A stretch of 64,000 nt of DNA from Dendrophyllia cribrosa (Eukaryota; Cnidaria; Anthozoa; Scleractinia; Dendrophylliidae): the NCBI GenBank assembly GCA_024195265.1, contig JAJLRJ010000013.1:5444112-5508111 (forward strand). Reading direction: 5' to 3'. A program made the translations under genes and the position numbers. Below are positions 42,062-53,730 of the stretch, one piece after another. The notes under the pieces are model-generated. The model saw only the letters and a list, made by a program, of their open reading frames with translations. It was not told the DNA's origin and did no database searches. Numbering within the stretch: position 1 is the stretch's first letter; each line of letters opens with the position of its first letter.

Positions 42062-44970
42062 GTATGCGTCGTTAATGTTTTAAGTTTTAGATTTGGTATA
42101 ATATAAGTAACGTTCAGTTTTAGATTGAATTGTGCATGAATATGCTACACGAATTTTTAAGGGGCTATCACCATTTTTAGTGTTACTTTCAAAAGCCGAA
42201 AAGACTTATTTATATCAGCGGAAACCGAAAGGAAATGCTCCAGTTTTGTTTAAAATTATTCCACTAGTGCTCTAGGAGTAAAAATTAATGTCTTTGGCTG
42301 CAGATGGCCAAATGGAAAGGGATTGCCTTTTTTCTAAGTCTGTCACCTTTTGTTTTGGAAGCAGACTCGCTAAACCTCAAATTATGGTTGATAAATACTT
42401 GAAAATTCACTAGATGCCTTCTATGGTTTTTAAGCATTTCGAGTATAACGAAGGGACTTGGTATTAGTTTGCGGCAAAAATGTCAAATTCCCTGTCATAT
42501 AGCTCCTTTTAATCGCTTTAAAATAGTAGTCCTCCACCCCTACCTATTGACTTATCCACAACAGTTTACCAAAGAACTAATATGCCAGAAAGCTTCAAAA
42601 CGACCCATGCCCGCTTCAAGAGCATCCAATGAATCGTTTCGTCGGAAAGCTGTTCAAAAGGCCTTAGTCATCTTTAAAATTCGCAATTAATTCTATTGAA
42701 AACTAGAGTTTACTTGAGTGGGGTCGTAGCTGTCCAAACGATCGAAAACGATGTCCGACTCTGTGATTGGCGAACGATACAATTGATATATCATTTGGAC
42801 AATGCTCCTATCCCTAATCCCTATCCCAGCGGGACAAATCTATTGTTTTCTTAGCGAATCACAGACATCGTTTGGACAACTACCTGTGCAATTCGGGTGC
42901 GATGTTTGCTGCGATTTCCCAAAAATCGCCGCCATGTTGTATCAGGTTTCGAACATGTTGGAAACCTCTGCGACATCGCGCGACAAATCGCGCCCAAATC
43001 GCACTGAAATCGCCGCCCGTTTACACATGCGATTTGAAGATGCAACTTGCGCGCGGCAAAAATTGCACAAAAAATCGCCTGTGTAAACGAGCCTTAAAAT
43101 GTCGCCTCAAACCTTCGTAAGAACAAAAAAAATTTAACACCTTTTGTTTTCGGAGAGATGAAAAAATATGAGCCGTTTTTGGTAGAAAATGAGGTCAGCA
43201 GCTCGGGTTTTCGGAAAGGTGAAAGTAGCAAGTAAGTTCGGGGGACAAGACAATATTGGACAATATTCGGACAATATTCGGGGACAATATTCCTGTCCTT
43301 AAGATTTTCTGCCGTTGAAATATTCAGCTAAAATAATCGAAAAGCTCGGGTGTTTCTTGGTGTTGCGGAAACTATTGTTGGTTAGCTATTGTGTTGTGGT
43401 GTGGGTATTGTTTACTTTCTTTTGAATCTTTTGTTTTACGTCATTTGGTGATCGCAACACCAAGAAACTGCCAAAAGCTTAAACTGTATTTTAGCTTTCG
43501 CACAGTTTCATATAACGATACTAAAATGGTATGGAAAAACAGATGAGTACAATGCCATAGGCCACTTCGAAAAATACCATAACACTGAGTGTTTCTTGGT
43601 GTTGCGGAAGCCATTGTTGGTTAGCTTTTGTGTTGTGGTGTTGGTATTGTTCAGTGTCTTTTGAATCTTTTTTTTTACATCATTTGGTGATCACATCATC
43701 CGCAACACCAAGAAACTGTCTACCATAATACTCTTAAAAGTGCAGGTTTGGGTGGTGCTTGATGTAAGTCTGATTTTTCCAATTTATTTTGTTTTCAGCA
43801 CGAACTGCACGTGCTATGCTTCTACTTCTTGGCAATTTGCATACGGTGCACATTTGTATACATAAATAATTACACCCCCAGAGGCTGAGCCTGCACATAA
43901 AAGATTATTATGGTATTTTTCGAAATGGGCCATTCCAAGGGTAGTCCAGCATTTGTTCAAACGATGTCTGTGATTCGCTAAGAAAACAATAGATTTGTCC
44001 CGATGGGATAGGGATTAGGGATAGGGGCATTGTTCAAGTGATATATCGATTGTATCGTTCGCCAATCACAGACATCGTTTGGACAGCTACGGGGTCGCCC
44101 TATTCCAAGCGATCTCTAAACATTCCGAGTTGGGTAGCCCTGCCACTTCATATATCAACGACGGCTCTAACATGGACTACTCTTTTACCCTGTTACGCAC
44201 AGGTAAAATGCGTCTTCTTCACTGATGGCCTTCAACTTGAAGAGCAACAAAAGAAGGAACTGCTCGCGGAACGTACCAAATTCGAGGACATCAAGTTCTC
44301 TCCTACAGAAACTGCTTCAATGATATTTGGAGAGCGATTTCTGTACCAGATAATGTGGGCGAAAGCCAGGTTCAAATTTCAGTATTTTGTACGCCTTGAC
44401 GATGACTATTTCCTGTGCATGGATCGATTGGTGAACGAATTATCATCCAGACCAAAGGTGAACCTAAGTTGGGGAAGGTACCATTGCCATAAAAAGCATC
44501 TAGTTTATATGGATGAATCCTGGGCACTGTTTTCTGAAGATGTCATCGAGAAATTCCTGGCTCAAGATCTTCGTTCCATGTTGTGTCATCCTTTTGGTGA
44601 CCAAACGTTTACTTTATGGATAAACGCGACGGGAGTTAATCTTACGGATTTTGATGATTACAGACTTCATTATTGGCCACCTGCGAGTAAATTAAACGAG
44701 TTCTTTTCGAAGACCGATGTTTGTGACAAGTTCATGGGAGTACATGGGAGCTATCCTGATTTGATTCAGTATTTGTGGAGGAAAAGCAATGATGGACCCA
44801 AAAATATAACTGAGCTAACATTATTAAGAAACACTTGCTCTCTTCTAAAAGTTTTTGACGTTAATAGGTTTGCTGGAATTTATCAACACAAACCTTATCT
44901 TTGTTTGGATAGGCCTCGCTGGGTTTCGAAGTTGAAATCTTGGCAAGGTAGTGAAAAGTTAACCTTTTAA
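41453..44970 (+). CDS. Beta-1,3-galactosyltransferase family (GT31) Golgi enzyme
   Basis: Exon 1 is 41453-42061 and exon 2 is 44203-44970 (donor AAGTG|GTATGC, acceptor TTACGCACAG, phase 0); 458 residues. It should transfer galactose or a related sugar in beta-1,3 linkage in the Golgi. A type II signal anchor lies at residues 20-36 (YLLCAAILYTMVITIYF), followed by a charged stem. The catalytic domain has LLLVIVSSAPARQDRRNVIR with ETWW (residues 188-197), VKCVFFTDG (204-212), RLDDDYF with the metal-binding DDD at 269-271, SWGRYHC and HPFGDQTFTLW. N-glycosylation sites include NWT, NLS, NAT, NLT and NIT. Acceptor specificity cannot be read. The 2.1-kb intron is full of MITEs. The C-terminus ends KLKSWQGSEKLTF. 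Confidence 0.9.
42726..42883. mobile_element. MITE family H, copy 1
   Basis: Ends GTAGCTGTCCAAACGAT and ATCGTTTGGACAACTAC; the inner part has 'cgaacgatacaattgatat'. Copy 2 at 43942-44090 is in inverted orientation, so the two bracket most of the galactosyltransferase intron. Confidence 0.8.
43348..43472. mobile_element. 125-bp MITE family I, copy 1
   Basis: Inverted ends GTTTCTTGGTGTTGCG and CGCAACACCAAGAAAC. AAAAGCTC stands before it and AAAAGCTT after it, a likely 8-bp target duplication with one change. Confidence 0.8.
43560..43930 (+). mobile_element. 300-bp MITE family D, copy 4, carrying a nested MITE
   Basis: Ends GGCCACTTCGAAAAATACCA and TGGTATTTTTCGAAATGGGC. The copy is interrupted near its left end by 43587-43720 and has an internal deletion relative to the 35653 copy. 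Confidence 0.85.
43587..43720. mobile_element. 134-bp MITE family I, copy 2, nested in MITE D
   Basis: Same ends as 43348-43472. It is flanked by TACCATAACACT (43575-43586) and TACCATAATACT (43721-43732), which duplicate a piece of the host element; the intact host site is seen at 35665-35690. Confidence 0.88.
43942..44090. mobile_element. MITE family H, copy 2 (inverted)
   Basis: Reverse complement of 42726-42883, including CTAAGAAAACAATAGATTTG and GTATCGTTCGCCAATCACAG. It ends 112 bp before exon 2 of the galactosyltransferase. Confidence 0.8.
44203..44970 (+). CDS. Galactosyltransferase exon 2
   Basis: 255 codons plus stop, from VKCVFFTDG to the C-terminus, including the DDD motif and the GDQTF block. 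The open frame extends upstream into the intron, but that part lies in MITE H. Confidence 0.9.
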   Translation, partial: VKCVFFTDGLQLEEQQKKELLAERTKFEDIKFSPTETASMIFGERFLYQIMWAKARFKFQYFVRLDDDYFLCMDRLVNELSSRPKVNLSWGRYHCHKKHLVYMDESWALFSEDVIEKFLAQDLRSMLCHPFGDQTFTLWINATGVNLTDFDDYRLHYWPPASKLNEFFSKTDVCDKFMGVHGSYPDLIQYLWRKSNDGPKNITELTLLRNTCSLLKVFDVNRFAGIYQHKPYLCLDRPRWVSKLKSWQGSEKLTF

Positions 44971-45428
44971 CTCCAAAGAGAGTCAAAGTCAAAATTCAAG
45001 AACAATCCCAAATTTTATCTTGCAAAATATTGAAAAGCAAATGGTACCATGCAAAACTACTGTCAAGAAGGTTTCATTGAATGGTCACACTATAGCCTAT
45101 CATGGGCTATATTTGGGATGCTCGCCCGAAAGGGGTACCTTTTTTAGGCTTAAGGCATATGAAAGGGTAAGGATTTCAGGAAGTATAGGAAAGGGCAGAG
45201 AAAACACTATTTTAAGTATAAAAATGGTGGGGAAAACTGCTATTTAAGCATTATAAAAGGGCGTTTCAAAATATATCAAACAGACGCACGTAAAGGCTAT
45301 AATAAAGGGGGTACCATTTTCAATGAGAGGTATATGAAAGGGGTACTTTTTCTGTCAAAAACGGTATATGAAAGGCAAAGGATTTGAACCTTGGGAAGGA
45401 GCATTCCTGTATAAAACCTTGTTGAGTA

Positions 45429-45446
45429 CCCCCCCCCCCCCCCCCA
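45429..45446. repeat. Poly-C tract
   Basis: About 17 C in a row. Confidence 0.9.
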
Positions 45447-45464
45447 TCCCGGGCAACAGACTCA

Positions 45465-46480
45465 AAAGGTAGAAAAAACTCTACGTGTCTTCATAATTGA
45501 CTATGGGAGTGAAATGGGAAGTTCCAGGGTCTACTCTACATCCATATCAAAGAATCAAAATGTCTTTTGGGCTATCTCCTGTAATTTTTTCCCATCATAC
45601 GATAATGTCATATTTTATCTGGAAATTGTTTCTGATGCAGCAATTGGGCTTTCAGATTAGGATGCGTGGTTTTTTAAGTTTTTAGTAGTTCCTTATGAAA
45701 GAAAAACGCAAATATTACAAAATTAGATGTTTTATTTTAATTCAGTGGTTTGAAACCAGGAATCCCAATCACTCGCTGTGTTTCGAAGTTAAAATCTTGG
45801 CAAAGTATATAGTAGAAAAAGGTAGAAAAAACTCTACATCTTTCCATAATTGAGTTCGTCTGTTATCCATGTCTCGGAAAACAGCTTTTTGATGCCATCA
45901 ATATTAGAAATCTTGTTTTCTTTTTGTATTGTTTTATATGATTTTTATCAATTTTATTTTAGAACTGTCAATCTATATGTCAGTTTAATTCAGTGGTTTG
46001 AAACCAGGAATCCCAATCACTCGCTGTGTTTCGAAGTTAAAATCTTGGCAAAGTATATAGTCAAACTTATAGTTAACCCTTTAAACTCCCAAGAGTGCTA
46101 AATATCAAATTCAAGAAAAATCTGAATTCCATTTTGTAAAATATTAAAAACAAATGTTACCATGCAGAACTACTGACAAGGAGGTTTCATTTGAATGTTT
46201 CTTTTGGATTTGGTTGACAGACTCCAAAGGTAGAAAAAACTCTACATCTTTCCATAATTGAGTTCGTCTGTTATTCATGTCTCGGGAAACAGCTTTTTGA
46301 TGCCATCAATATTAGAAATCTTGTTTTCTTTTTGTATTGTTTTATATGATTTTTATCAATTTTATTTTAGAACTGTCAATCTATGTCAGTTTTACCTACG
46401 TCCGTCATTACGCAAGTTATTTCTCCATATAATGATGTATACCAATGTAAATTTTCCTCATTGTACCTGAAGTGGGCTGG
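45465..46480 (+). repeat. Tandem copies of the galactosyltransferase 3' end and 3' UTR
   Basis: 'cgctgtgtttcgaagttaaaatcttggcaaag' at about 45776 and 46021 matches the last coding codons at 44918-44950. A 3'-UTR block (ATATTAAAAACAAATG, CCATGCAGAACTACTGACAA) at 46140-46190 matches 45028-45090. 'ggtagaaaaaactctac' recurs at 45468, 45820 and 46230, followed in the last two by an almost identical stretch of about 150 bp. The coding frame is broken in the copies. Confidence 0.85.
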
Positions 46481-47097
46481 TTTGATCAGCCGAAATATAG
46501 CACACAAAAACACTTAAGATCCACGTTGTATCAGTCTCTGCTTCTACAGTATATTTTTAAAGGAAGTGTCCGGAAGTGGGGAGGTGCGCAAACTAAATAG
46601 CTTGCATTTTCGGTCAGTGGTGTTCAACCACCGTTTTCAACCTTCTCTTAAATTGAGAACATCGCATAATAATCACAATTCCTCATTAGCACTTTGTGAT
46701 AATGACCGTCAGTGTTATAGCAAATGCGCGGATATGTAAATGTTTGTCCGCGACGTAGTTTAGACGTCCGGTCAGCGATGTCCCATCCCTGTTCGCAACC
46801 ATTTTTGGGTTAACACTCGCTTCCATCTCACAAACTGACGTTGGACACCTTACGAGGTTTACACAACGTAGTATTTTTATCGTCATACCGTAGTACTGAC
46901 GTACACGAGAACAGAACCCCATTTATTGGGCAGAACTGAGAGAATAGAGCTCCGGTTAAGCAAATAATAGCGTTTTGGGGTTTAGAATTGATCTTCAGTG
47001 TTTAGGGTTAAGCACTGATTTCAAAACGGTTAGCTTTCATTTATTGTTATGGGTAACTCTATAAATATGTTAAAAATTACAGCTCCCGGCAGCTAGT

Positions 47098-47160
47098 CCT
47101 CGTTGGTATAGTGGATAAGGATATTAGTTATGAAACGAACGACTCGGGTTCGAGGCATAC
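47098..47160 (+). repeat. Degraded tRNA-like sequence
   Basis: TCCTCGTTGGTATAGTGG resembles the start of an Asp- or Glu-type tRNA with its A box, and CTCGGGTTCGAGG resembles a B box about 40 bases later. The stems do not close, so it is a pseudo-tRNA or SINE remnant. Confidence 0.4.
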
Positions 47161-47194
47161 ACTATTCTGATCATTTTTCTAATTTTACTCTGAA

Positions 47195-47583
47195 GCCTGG
47201 TTTCTATATAATCGCAACGATCGTGACGATCGCTGCGATTCTCGCGATCGCTGAGACCTCGGATTTCCATATGATCGCAGCGATCGGCGCAAGGAAACGT
47301 CGAGTAGGCCTGGATCCGATAAACTTTAAGTGCATTTTGGGATACAAGGCTTTGGGGTGCAATGCTTTCTGGGACATTTTGGATCGCAAGAGAGGTTTCC
47401 ATATAAAAACTTCTTAATCGCAAGGATCGCAGAGAGAATTTTTTCTGTCTCTGTGATCGCAATCGCAAGGATCGCAAGGATCGTAACGATCGCAAAGTTT
47501 TTGGTTTCCATATGATCGCAAGGTTCGCACAACACTTTTCTGCGATCGCTGCGATCCTTGCGATTATATGGAAACCTGCAGGC
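47195..47583 (+). mobile_element. CGATCG-rich MITE family J, copy 1
   Basis: Ends GCCTGGTTTCTATATAATCG and CGATTATATGGAAACCTGCA. Several internal 'ttccatat(g)atcgc' sites and many GATCGC repeats occur. The core 'cattttgggatacaaggctttggggtgcaatgc' is shared with 60355-60720, where the element is inverted. Confidence 0.85.
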
Positions 47584-47740
47584 TTAAGTGTGGAATAGGT
47601 TTTACTTCATGTAACTTTAAGTAAAAAGGAAAAGTCAGTTTGAGATATGGAAACAAGTGTTAACCCCATTTTTGGGGTACCTTGGCAGCCTTATGCAGGG
47701 TTTCTACGCCAAGCCCCCCAAGGGATGATGTTACCCACCA

Positions 47741-48562
47741 TGGTCAAACGTCCGAGGCGTTTTTCGTTTTATTTAGTGAGAATTTATTTAATATTAAAGG
47801 GGCTATGTCGCAAGGTGAGTCTGCGCAATGAGTTCCTGTCATGTGACGTCACCTGACGTCACACATAACAAATTTCTATTGTTCCCTCCCGGATCGCGGC
47901 AAGTTTTATCGCGCTTGCACTCGTGTCGAACCACGCGAGGTAAAAAAACACACGATCGATTTCGCTTTTAAATTCCTCCCCAACTTCCACCACTACTGGA
48001 AGACATCGAATGTTTTGAAGGTACGACTAACAAATCGCAGAAATAATTTAACAAAAATCTAGCCAAGTAAACACTCTCACTAATTTGTAAACTTGAGATC
48101 TATCCTTCCCACGCAATACGACGGGATGGAACGGATTGCAGCGAATTCGACAGAATGGCCGCCAACTTGATAAAAAGCCACCGGGCGTTTTTCAAGTTGT
48201 TAGTACCCAGTACTCACCCGCCATCCTCGCGACATAGCCCTTTAAATGGAAATATGGGCAAGGATGTATAAAAACATCAGTTGACGTTACTATCTTTTAA
48301 CTTTTCTCAAAATGAGCTTTTTTCCGTTTCAAACTGACCAAAACTCTTTGCGCCTGATCAAAATTATGTTTGCAAATGGCGCCGTCAATTCAGTAGTTCC
48401 CCGGTTTTTTAATGCTTAGAACCTTTTAGTAAACTTTCAAAACATTTGGTAAATTGACAGTGTTTTGGCAATATATTAAACATTAAACAGTTAAAACGGC
48501 AACCTTAACTTTTAAGTACTTTGCTTAACTTTTGCAAATTTCTCTCGTTTGACCGCGATTAA
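47741..48562 (+). mobile_element. MITE family F, copy 2, split by a TTAA-type MITE
   Basis: The outer parts (47741-47797 and 48242-48562) are the reverse complement of 34488-34869. The inner 444 bp are absent from that copy. Confidence 0.88.
47798..48241. mobile_element. piggyBac-type MITE with TTAA duplication
   Basis: Ends AGGGGCTATGTCGC and GCGACATAGCCCT, flanked by TTAA at 47794-47797 and 48242-48245. The empty site with a single TTAA context ('aatattaaatgg' on the matching strand) is present at about 34807-34817. Confidence 0.88.
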
Positions 48563-51500
48563 CCCTTTCACAGGCTAGACTGGCAAAAAAAAAAAATATG
48601 ATAAAATAAAACGAACACCACAAACAACTTTCTTTTTTCAATTCTGCCAACATCTTTTATTTTATTGCACAAGACGAATTATTCCACTAAATATTAACTG
48701 TATACCCTGCACTATAATATCACAAAGATGCGACCTGTTGTAAAAAAGTTATAAAATGGCAAACTCGTTCAATGACCTGCAAGGGTTGATCTGACTTTGA
48801 AAAAACGTGTTGGTGTCTCGCAAAGTCAACGTTTTTATGTATCCGATCACCACTTGCAGTTTATTGTATGTTTGTTCATGTTTTGGTTGATTCGGTCTCT
48901 TGCAGATCCTACGTACAGTATACCGTTAGCAGCATTATCGTTTGCGGTCCTTTGCAGATTTTATTTTTACCTCGTTCCAGGGTCTTCTCCGCTTTTCAAA
49001 TTCAAAATGGCGGCTTTGAAAAGATGAGAATGCCCTGGGGACAAGGTTGGTAAAATAGTAGATTTACGTTTTTGAAGGCAGTATGTCTTGATTTAACTTG
49101 GTTTATCGAAAATTTGGAAACGGATTCTTAAAAAAAATTGTTTTACTTATTATTAACAGTCTCAAAATCAGCCAGAGAAAACGAAATTTGAACATTTTGG
49201 AACAAAATGTGCCGAAAGCTTAATTAAATTTTGTTTCAGCATTGACATTTTTTGCCTAAGATTATTTTTCCGGTTATTGATAACAGCGCTAAAGGCGTAT
49301 TTTATTCTGTTTTTTCAATCAGAAGATTTGGTACAAGAAATTATGCAGACTACAGACTTCTAAATCAAAAACCTAACGGGTGAATCCTAATCTTCTAACT
49401 GCAGCTCTAAATCCTAACTATTACCCTAACTGAAAACCTAACTTGCTAACTCCTTTACCCTAACACACTCTATAAATCCTGTAACCTATCCCTAATCTAA
49501 ACTGCTGCCTAATTCCTATCGGCCTGCAGTCTGTTTTTGTCTTGCACCAAGTCCCAAGTGAATTTGATCATTGCCAATTGAAGAAATTTTAATTTCTTAG
49601 CATTTTAGTTACTTGGAACAGCTAGAAATCTTCCCGCATTAGCAGGTTATTGCTTTGTTAGATTACATATGTTAAAATCAGCTTCGATTACAAGCAACAG
49701 GAAGAAAACTGATGTTCCAAGTCCAGCCGAAAATCGGTAAACGACTAAATTTTTATAATTGTGTCATTTAACCTTCAAGAAGTAAATAATTTGCAACTAG
49801 AATAAAACATTTTGAAGACGAAGAAACTGTCTACAGTTTCATGTTGTTCACAGTTCTGTGTTTATCTTTATCCAGTTAGTGAAACAATTCAAAATAAATC
49901 GATCATAGTGTACAAAATAAAAATCGAAATACGAAGAAAAAACATACTGCCGTTCAACAACATTTGTGTCAAGTAATGATCATTGTGATTATTGTTATCT
50001 GAATGATAACACAAAATTCATATAGCGATACAAGTCGTCCATTAAAGCCCGCGTTCACACGACAAACTTCAGTTGGCAATCTCGTGTTGGCAAACTTCAA
50101 AATGTTGGCAATCTCGCTTTTTTACACGACAAACTACCAAAATTCTTAATGTCATTATCAAGCCGGGACGCGAAATCTCTTGATGTGTTCTCGGGTTTTG
50201 ATTATTTCACACGTCAAATGCATGTGAGTTTGCCAACACAAACACGTTGGCTAAAAAGTTGGCGAAAATGGATACTTGTTGTAATTGTTGCCAACAGTGT
50301 GCCAACATGTTTGCCAACAGAAGGAGGAGAAAAGGAGGAAAAGGAAGACTTCGTCCTCGTGCCGCGCGAGCGCATAATCCCAACACTTAAGCGGTTTACA
50401 CCACACCAGGAAATTTCTCGTAGTGATGCGTGATAATGATGCCTTGAAACCTTGAAAAGTGCTTTCTTGTCCTCAATGAATTGTTAGCTGCATCTTCTTA
50501 ATCTCAGGAGTAAATAACTGACGCGAGTGGAATTTAGGATGATGAAAAACGTAAGTCAAGTCAGTGACATTTTCCAAGAGAAAACTAAAGAGCGAAGTTG
50601 CGCCAATTCCTTGCAACGTTTTTAAGGCATCACCAGTAGCAAGAGCTTAACTTGTTTTCTTTTAAAGTGTAACGTTGAAAGTGTCACGTTGAAATGCAAG
50701 CCCCTAGGTAATATTTTTTTAAGTCATTCCTAGCATCAAAAATGACCTTGAAACACTGCAGTTGCTTAACGCTTGAAAACAAAGGTATTTTGGATGACTT
50801 GTTTGTATCATACCTGTATGATGCAAAGTTACACAATATCCGTTTCGAAAGTTAAATAGTTTTATAAAATAGCTGTCCGCTACGGATCGAAAGCCTTATT
50901 TCGGAATCGCGACCCTAACGAAGGGAGAAAAATGAGCGTAATTCTTTCAAAAAATATGACTATGTAGTTCTTTACAATCTTATTTCTTCTTGCTCTTTTC
51001 TTTCTTAAGGTTGAAAATGACTAAATACTAAACTAATTATTTATTGTGTAAGCCTTTATAAATGACCACTGTCTTGTTTTACCGACAGACCAAGGACAAA
51101 TCCAATGGATCAGATCACAACTGTTTTACTTATCATTTATTTTACGCATAATTAATATATGCAAAACTTTTAACTCATGCATGCAAGTTCAGCCAAAGCA
51201 AATAATGAATTGGATTCAGCAAAGTTGAAACCTGTTGATCTACGATCACCGCGACGCGACTGACGTTTGCCAAACTAATGTACGCCTATCACAAAGGTGA
51301 ACTGAGTACTACCTCGAGGAGTTATCAGGAGGTGTGGGAATTATGAATGGGGAAATTAGTTGAAAGGGATGATACTACAATCGTGGTCAAAATGTTTAGG
51401 AACACTCCACCCTTTTGAAACCGCTTTGTAAACGACTTAAAACTCGCTGATAAGTAAAGTGAAAATTGAACAACTGAAATATATATACCCCCGATCCCCC

Positions 51501-52670
51501 CCAGACAAGGTTGAAGTCTGTCAACTGTAGTACATGTTGAAAGTGGTTTTTTATTCCTGTGTCTCAACCTTGTACCAGGGGGGAGGGGGTAAGGATTTTC
51601 TTCAGATTTGAAAGGAAATATGCCAATTGTCCCAAATGTATTGACCACGGTTGTAGCTCAAACTAAGTCTTTTGATATCTCAATACCGTACGTAGTCCAC
51701 ACGGTCTATGACAAAATTATATTCCAATTAGATTATTGAAAGGCTGCCAGTGCAAAACGTTCCTACCTTTAAGGTTAAAGATACATGGCCATAGTACAGC
51801 TAGGAACCTTTTTCACACAGTCCTTTAACTAAAATGTTGGAGATCTTCCTTCAGCTATATCATCCCTTTACCTTATTATGATCTCATGAGGAACAAAGGA
51901 TATGAGTTAGATAAAGGTGTCATGTTTATGTACTGTTCTTTGCATGGTGGTAGTGGGGGTTGTGGAGATGGGATGGGATTATCGAAGGGGTAGGTGAGGA
52001 GGGACGGAGTAGATGGGGGTTCGGGTTTGGTTGGGGGTGGCGGCAGTTAAGGGTGGAGGCATGGTGGGGTTGGCAAACACCTCCTTGATACTTCCATGAG
52101 AGAGAAGTCAAAACACTCTCATTCTAATCGAAATCTTTCATTTTATTTTTGTGATAATTGCCTCGTATATTTCAATTCAGGCTGAATCGTGCGCGCAAAA
52201 GAATAAACAAATCTTTTAATGGAACTTGCTGTACACGACTCCGAGGATGTGTATAAGACAAAGAAAAATTAGCTAGGAGATCTGTGATAGTCCCAGACAG
52301 AAGTGGCCACTCACAAAGGAGAAAGCTAACAAAAAATACAAATATTTGTTAATTTGAAATTTCACGTTGAAATAGACCGGACGAACTAGTAAAAGATTGA
52401 AACTTCCTTTCAACTTTCAACTAAAACTTGCAATGTATACATCTTCTTTGTCAGGATAAATGTTCGCGCACTAATGAAATCAGTTTGCGAAATATGAACG
52501 ACTCGCGGAAAAAGTGTGCAAACGAAATTTAAAATCGGCGAAAAAAGCATATTTAAAATATATATCACAAGCTTTGTTTCTATAATTGTAAACGAAATGG
52601 AGATTAAAAACCCCTTATCCGAGAGAAACCTTTTTTTTATAAATTTTAATAAATGCATTTTCACGACCCT
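48563..52670. other. No gene recognised
   Basis: This holds a partial repeat near 48970-49050 ('caaaatggcggctttgaaaagatgagaatgccctgggg'), a CCTAAC-rich stretch at 49380-49500, and one end of an unpaired element at 50045-50330 (AAAGCCCGCGTTCACACGAC with many GTTGGCAA/TTGCCAAC repeats). The longest frames have no domain and coincide with repeats. Confidence 0.4.
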
Positions 52671-52802
52671 ATTGGTGGTTTACATGTAGGTCATGTTGGA
52701 GGTAAGAACAATGATATTATCCTTTGGGAATAAAATTCTATTTTATGCGAACGAATTTTATTGTTTTTGACCCCCAACACGGCCGACTTACAAACCACCA
52801 AT
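52671..52802. mobile_element. Short MITE (132 bp)
   Basis: ATTGGTGGTTTACATGTAGG at the left pairs with TTACAAACCACCAAT at the right, with CATGTTGG / CCAACACG inside. Confidence 0.75.
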
Positions 52803-52829
52803 ATACAGCTTTGATCCATTGAGTGTTCC

Positions 52830-52965
52830 AGTCTATAAACGTTTATAAAGGAAACACAACCATAATGGTCCCGTTTTGTTTACAATTATTCTACTAGTGC
52901 TCTAAGAGTAAAAATTAGTGTCTTGGGCTGCAGATGGCCAGGATGGAAATGGATTGCAACTTGAA
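52830..52965 (+). repeat. Dispersed repeat family K fragment
   Basis: 'gttttgtttacaattattctactagtgctctaagagtaaaaattagtgtcttgggctgcagatggcc' matches 42240-42320 and, more distantly, 60960-61045. Confidence 0.7.
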
Positions 52966-53188
52966 TTGCGAAATCAAAGAGCTCTTAAGAGCCATCTCGT
53001 GAATATGAAGCAACGTAGGTTAAGTCCACAGATCGGTTTTAATTTCATTTGATATCTTTCCCTTAGTGTTCTGTAAGCATTTTGTGTATTTAATGCAGTT
53101 TTAACGCCAAATCGTCCTAATCCCCATGACACGGCTCCTTTGAGCATGTTACAAAATGTGTTAATGTCTCTGCGGTTTAATAAGTCAC

Positions 53189-53363
53189 CTTGAAGCTTGA
53201 GTGGACGTCTTGTTTTTTTTGAAGTCCGACAGCTTGGTTCTCTGATTCCATTCTTGATGCACAGCAAGCTAAATTACGATGGCGACGTCCAAGATTATCC
53301 CTGGGAAACAACGACAGGGTTTGTCCTTTGCAATCTGAATGTAATTTTCTGGGCGGAGTGATC
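53189..53363 (-). pseudogene. Exon-like remnant, 'CC-SRxESENQA' type, copy 1
   Basis: On the minus strand it is bounded by CTTTAAG and AAG|GTGACT. The centre reads RRHRNLACCASRMESENQAV. Copies are at 62748-62934 (RRRTLVCCESRVESENQAAG) and, frame-broken, at 54600-54755. The frames needed at the two exon borders differ between copies 1 and 3, so at least one is dead. I do not recognise the family. Confidence 0.45.
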
Positions 53364-53730
53364 CTTAAAGAAAACATTAAATGTAAGTAATGTAAAATTA
53401 GTATGCGATCGTTGCAATTACAACCACTTATTCGTTTTGCAGGCAGATCAGTTTTTTTTTAAGACTACACACTATCAGAACCAGGCTTTTCATGTTTGGC
53501 ACTCGTGGGTGTAAACGGGGTAAAGGGGGACTTTCTTTTAATGCATACTTTTCTTTCTGGCCATTTCTTAAATAATTGAATTTAGCGCCATGTGATCTCA
53601 AATTTTTACGATGTTCCTTATTCTCATCGATGGTCCCATCGACACCTGACACATGACCTGACCAACCATTAGTAAGGAAAATTGGATGTTGATCAGTTGT
53701 GGAATCAAAAAGGGAGAAGTGAATACTTAC

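Noticed and set aside
42802..43120. Frames rich in Cys and Arg in the galactosyltransferase intron
   Set aside because: They coincide with MITE H and an adjoining repeat with a GTGTAAACGAGCCTTA-type end.
47124..47535. Several overlapping frames rich in Arg-Ser-Leu or Ile-Ala repeats
   Set aside because: They are translations of the GATCGC repeats of MITE J.
48797..49053. Frame with a hydrophobic segment (FMFWLIRSLADPTYSIPLAA)
   Set aside because: The 3' half lies in a dispersed repeat and no second exon or domain supports it.
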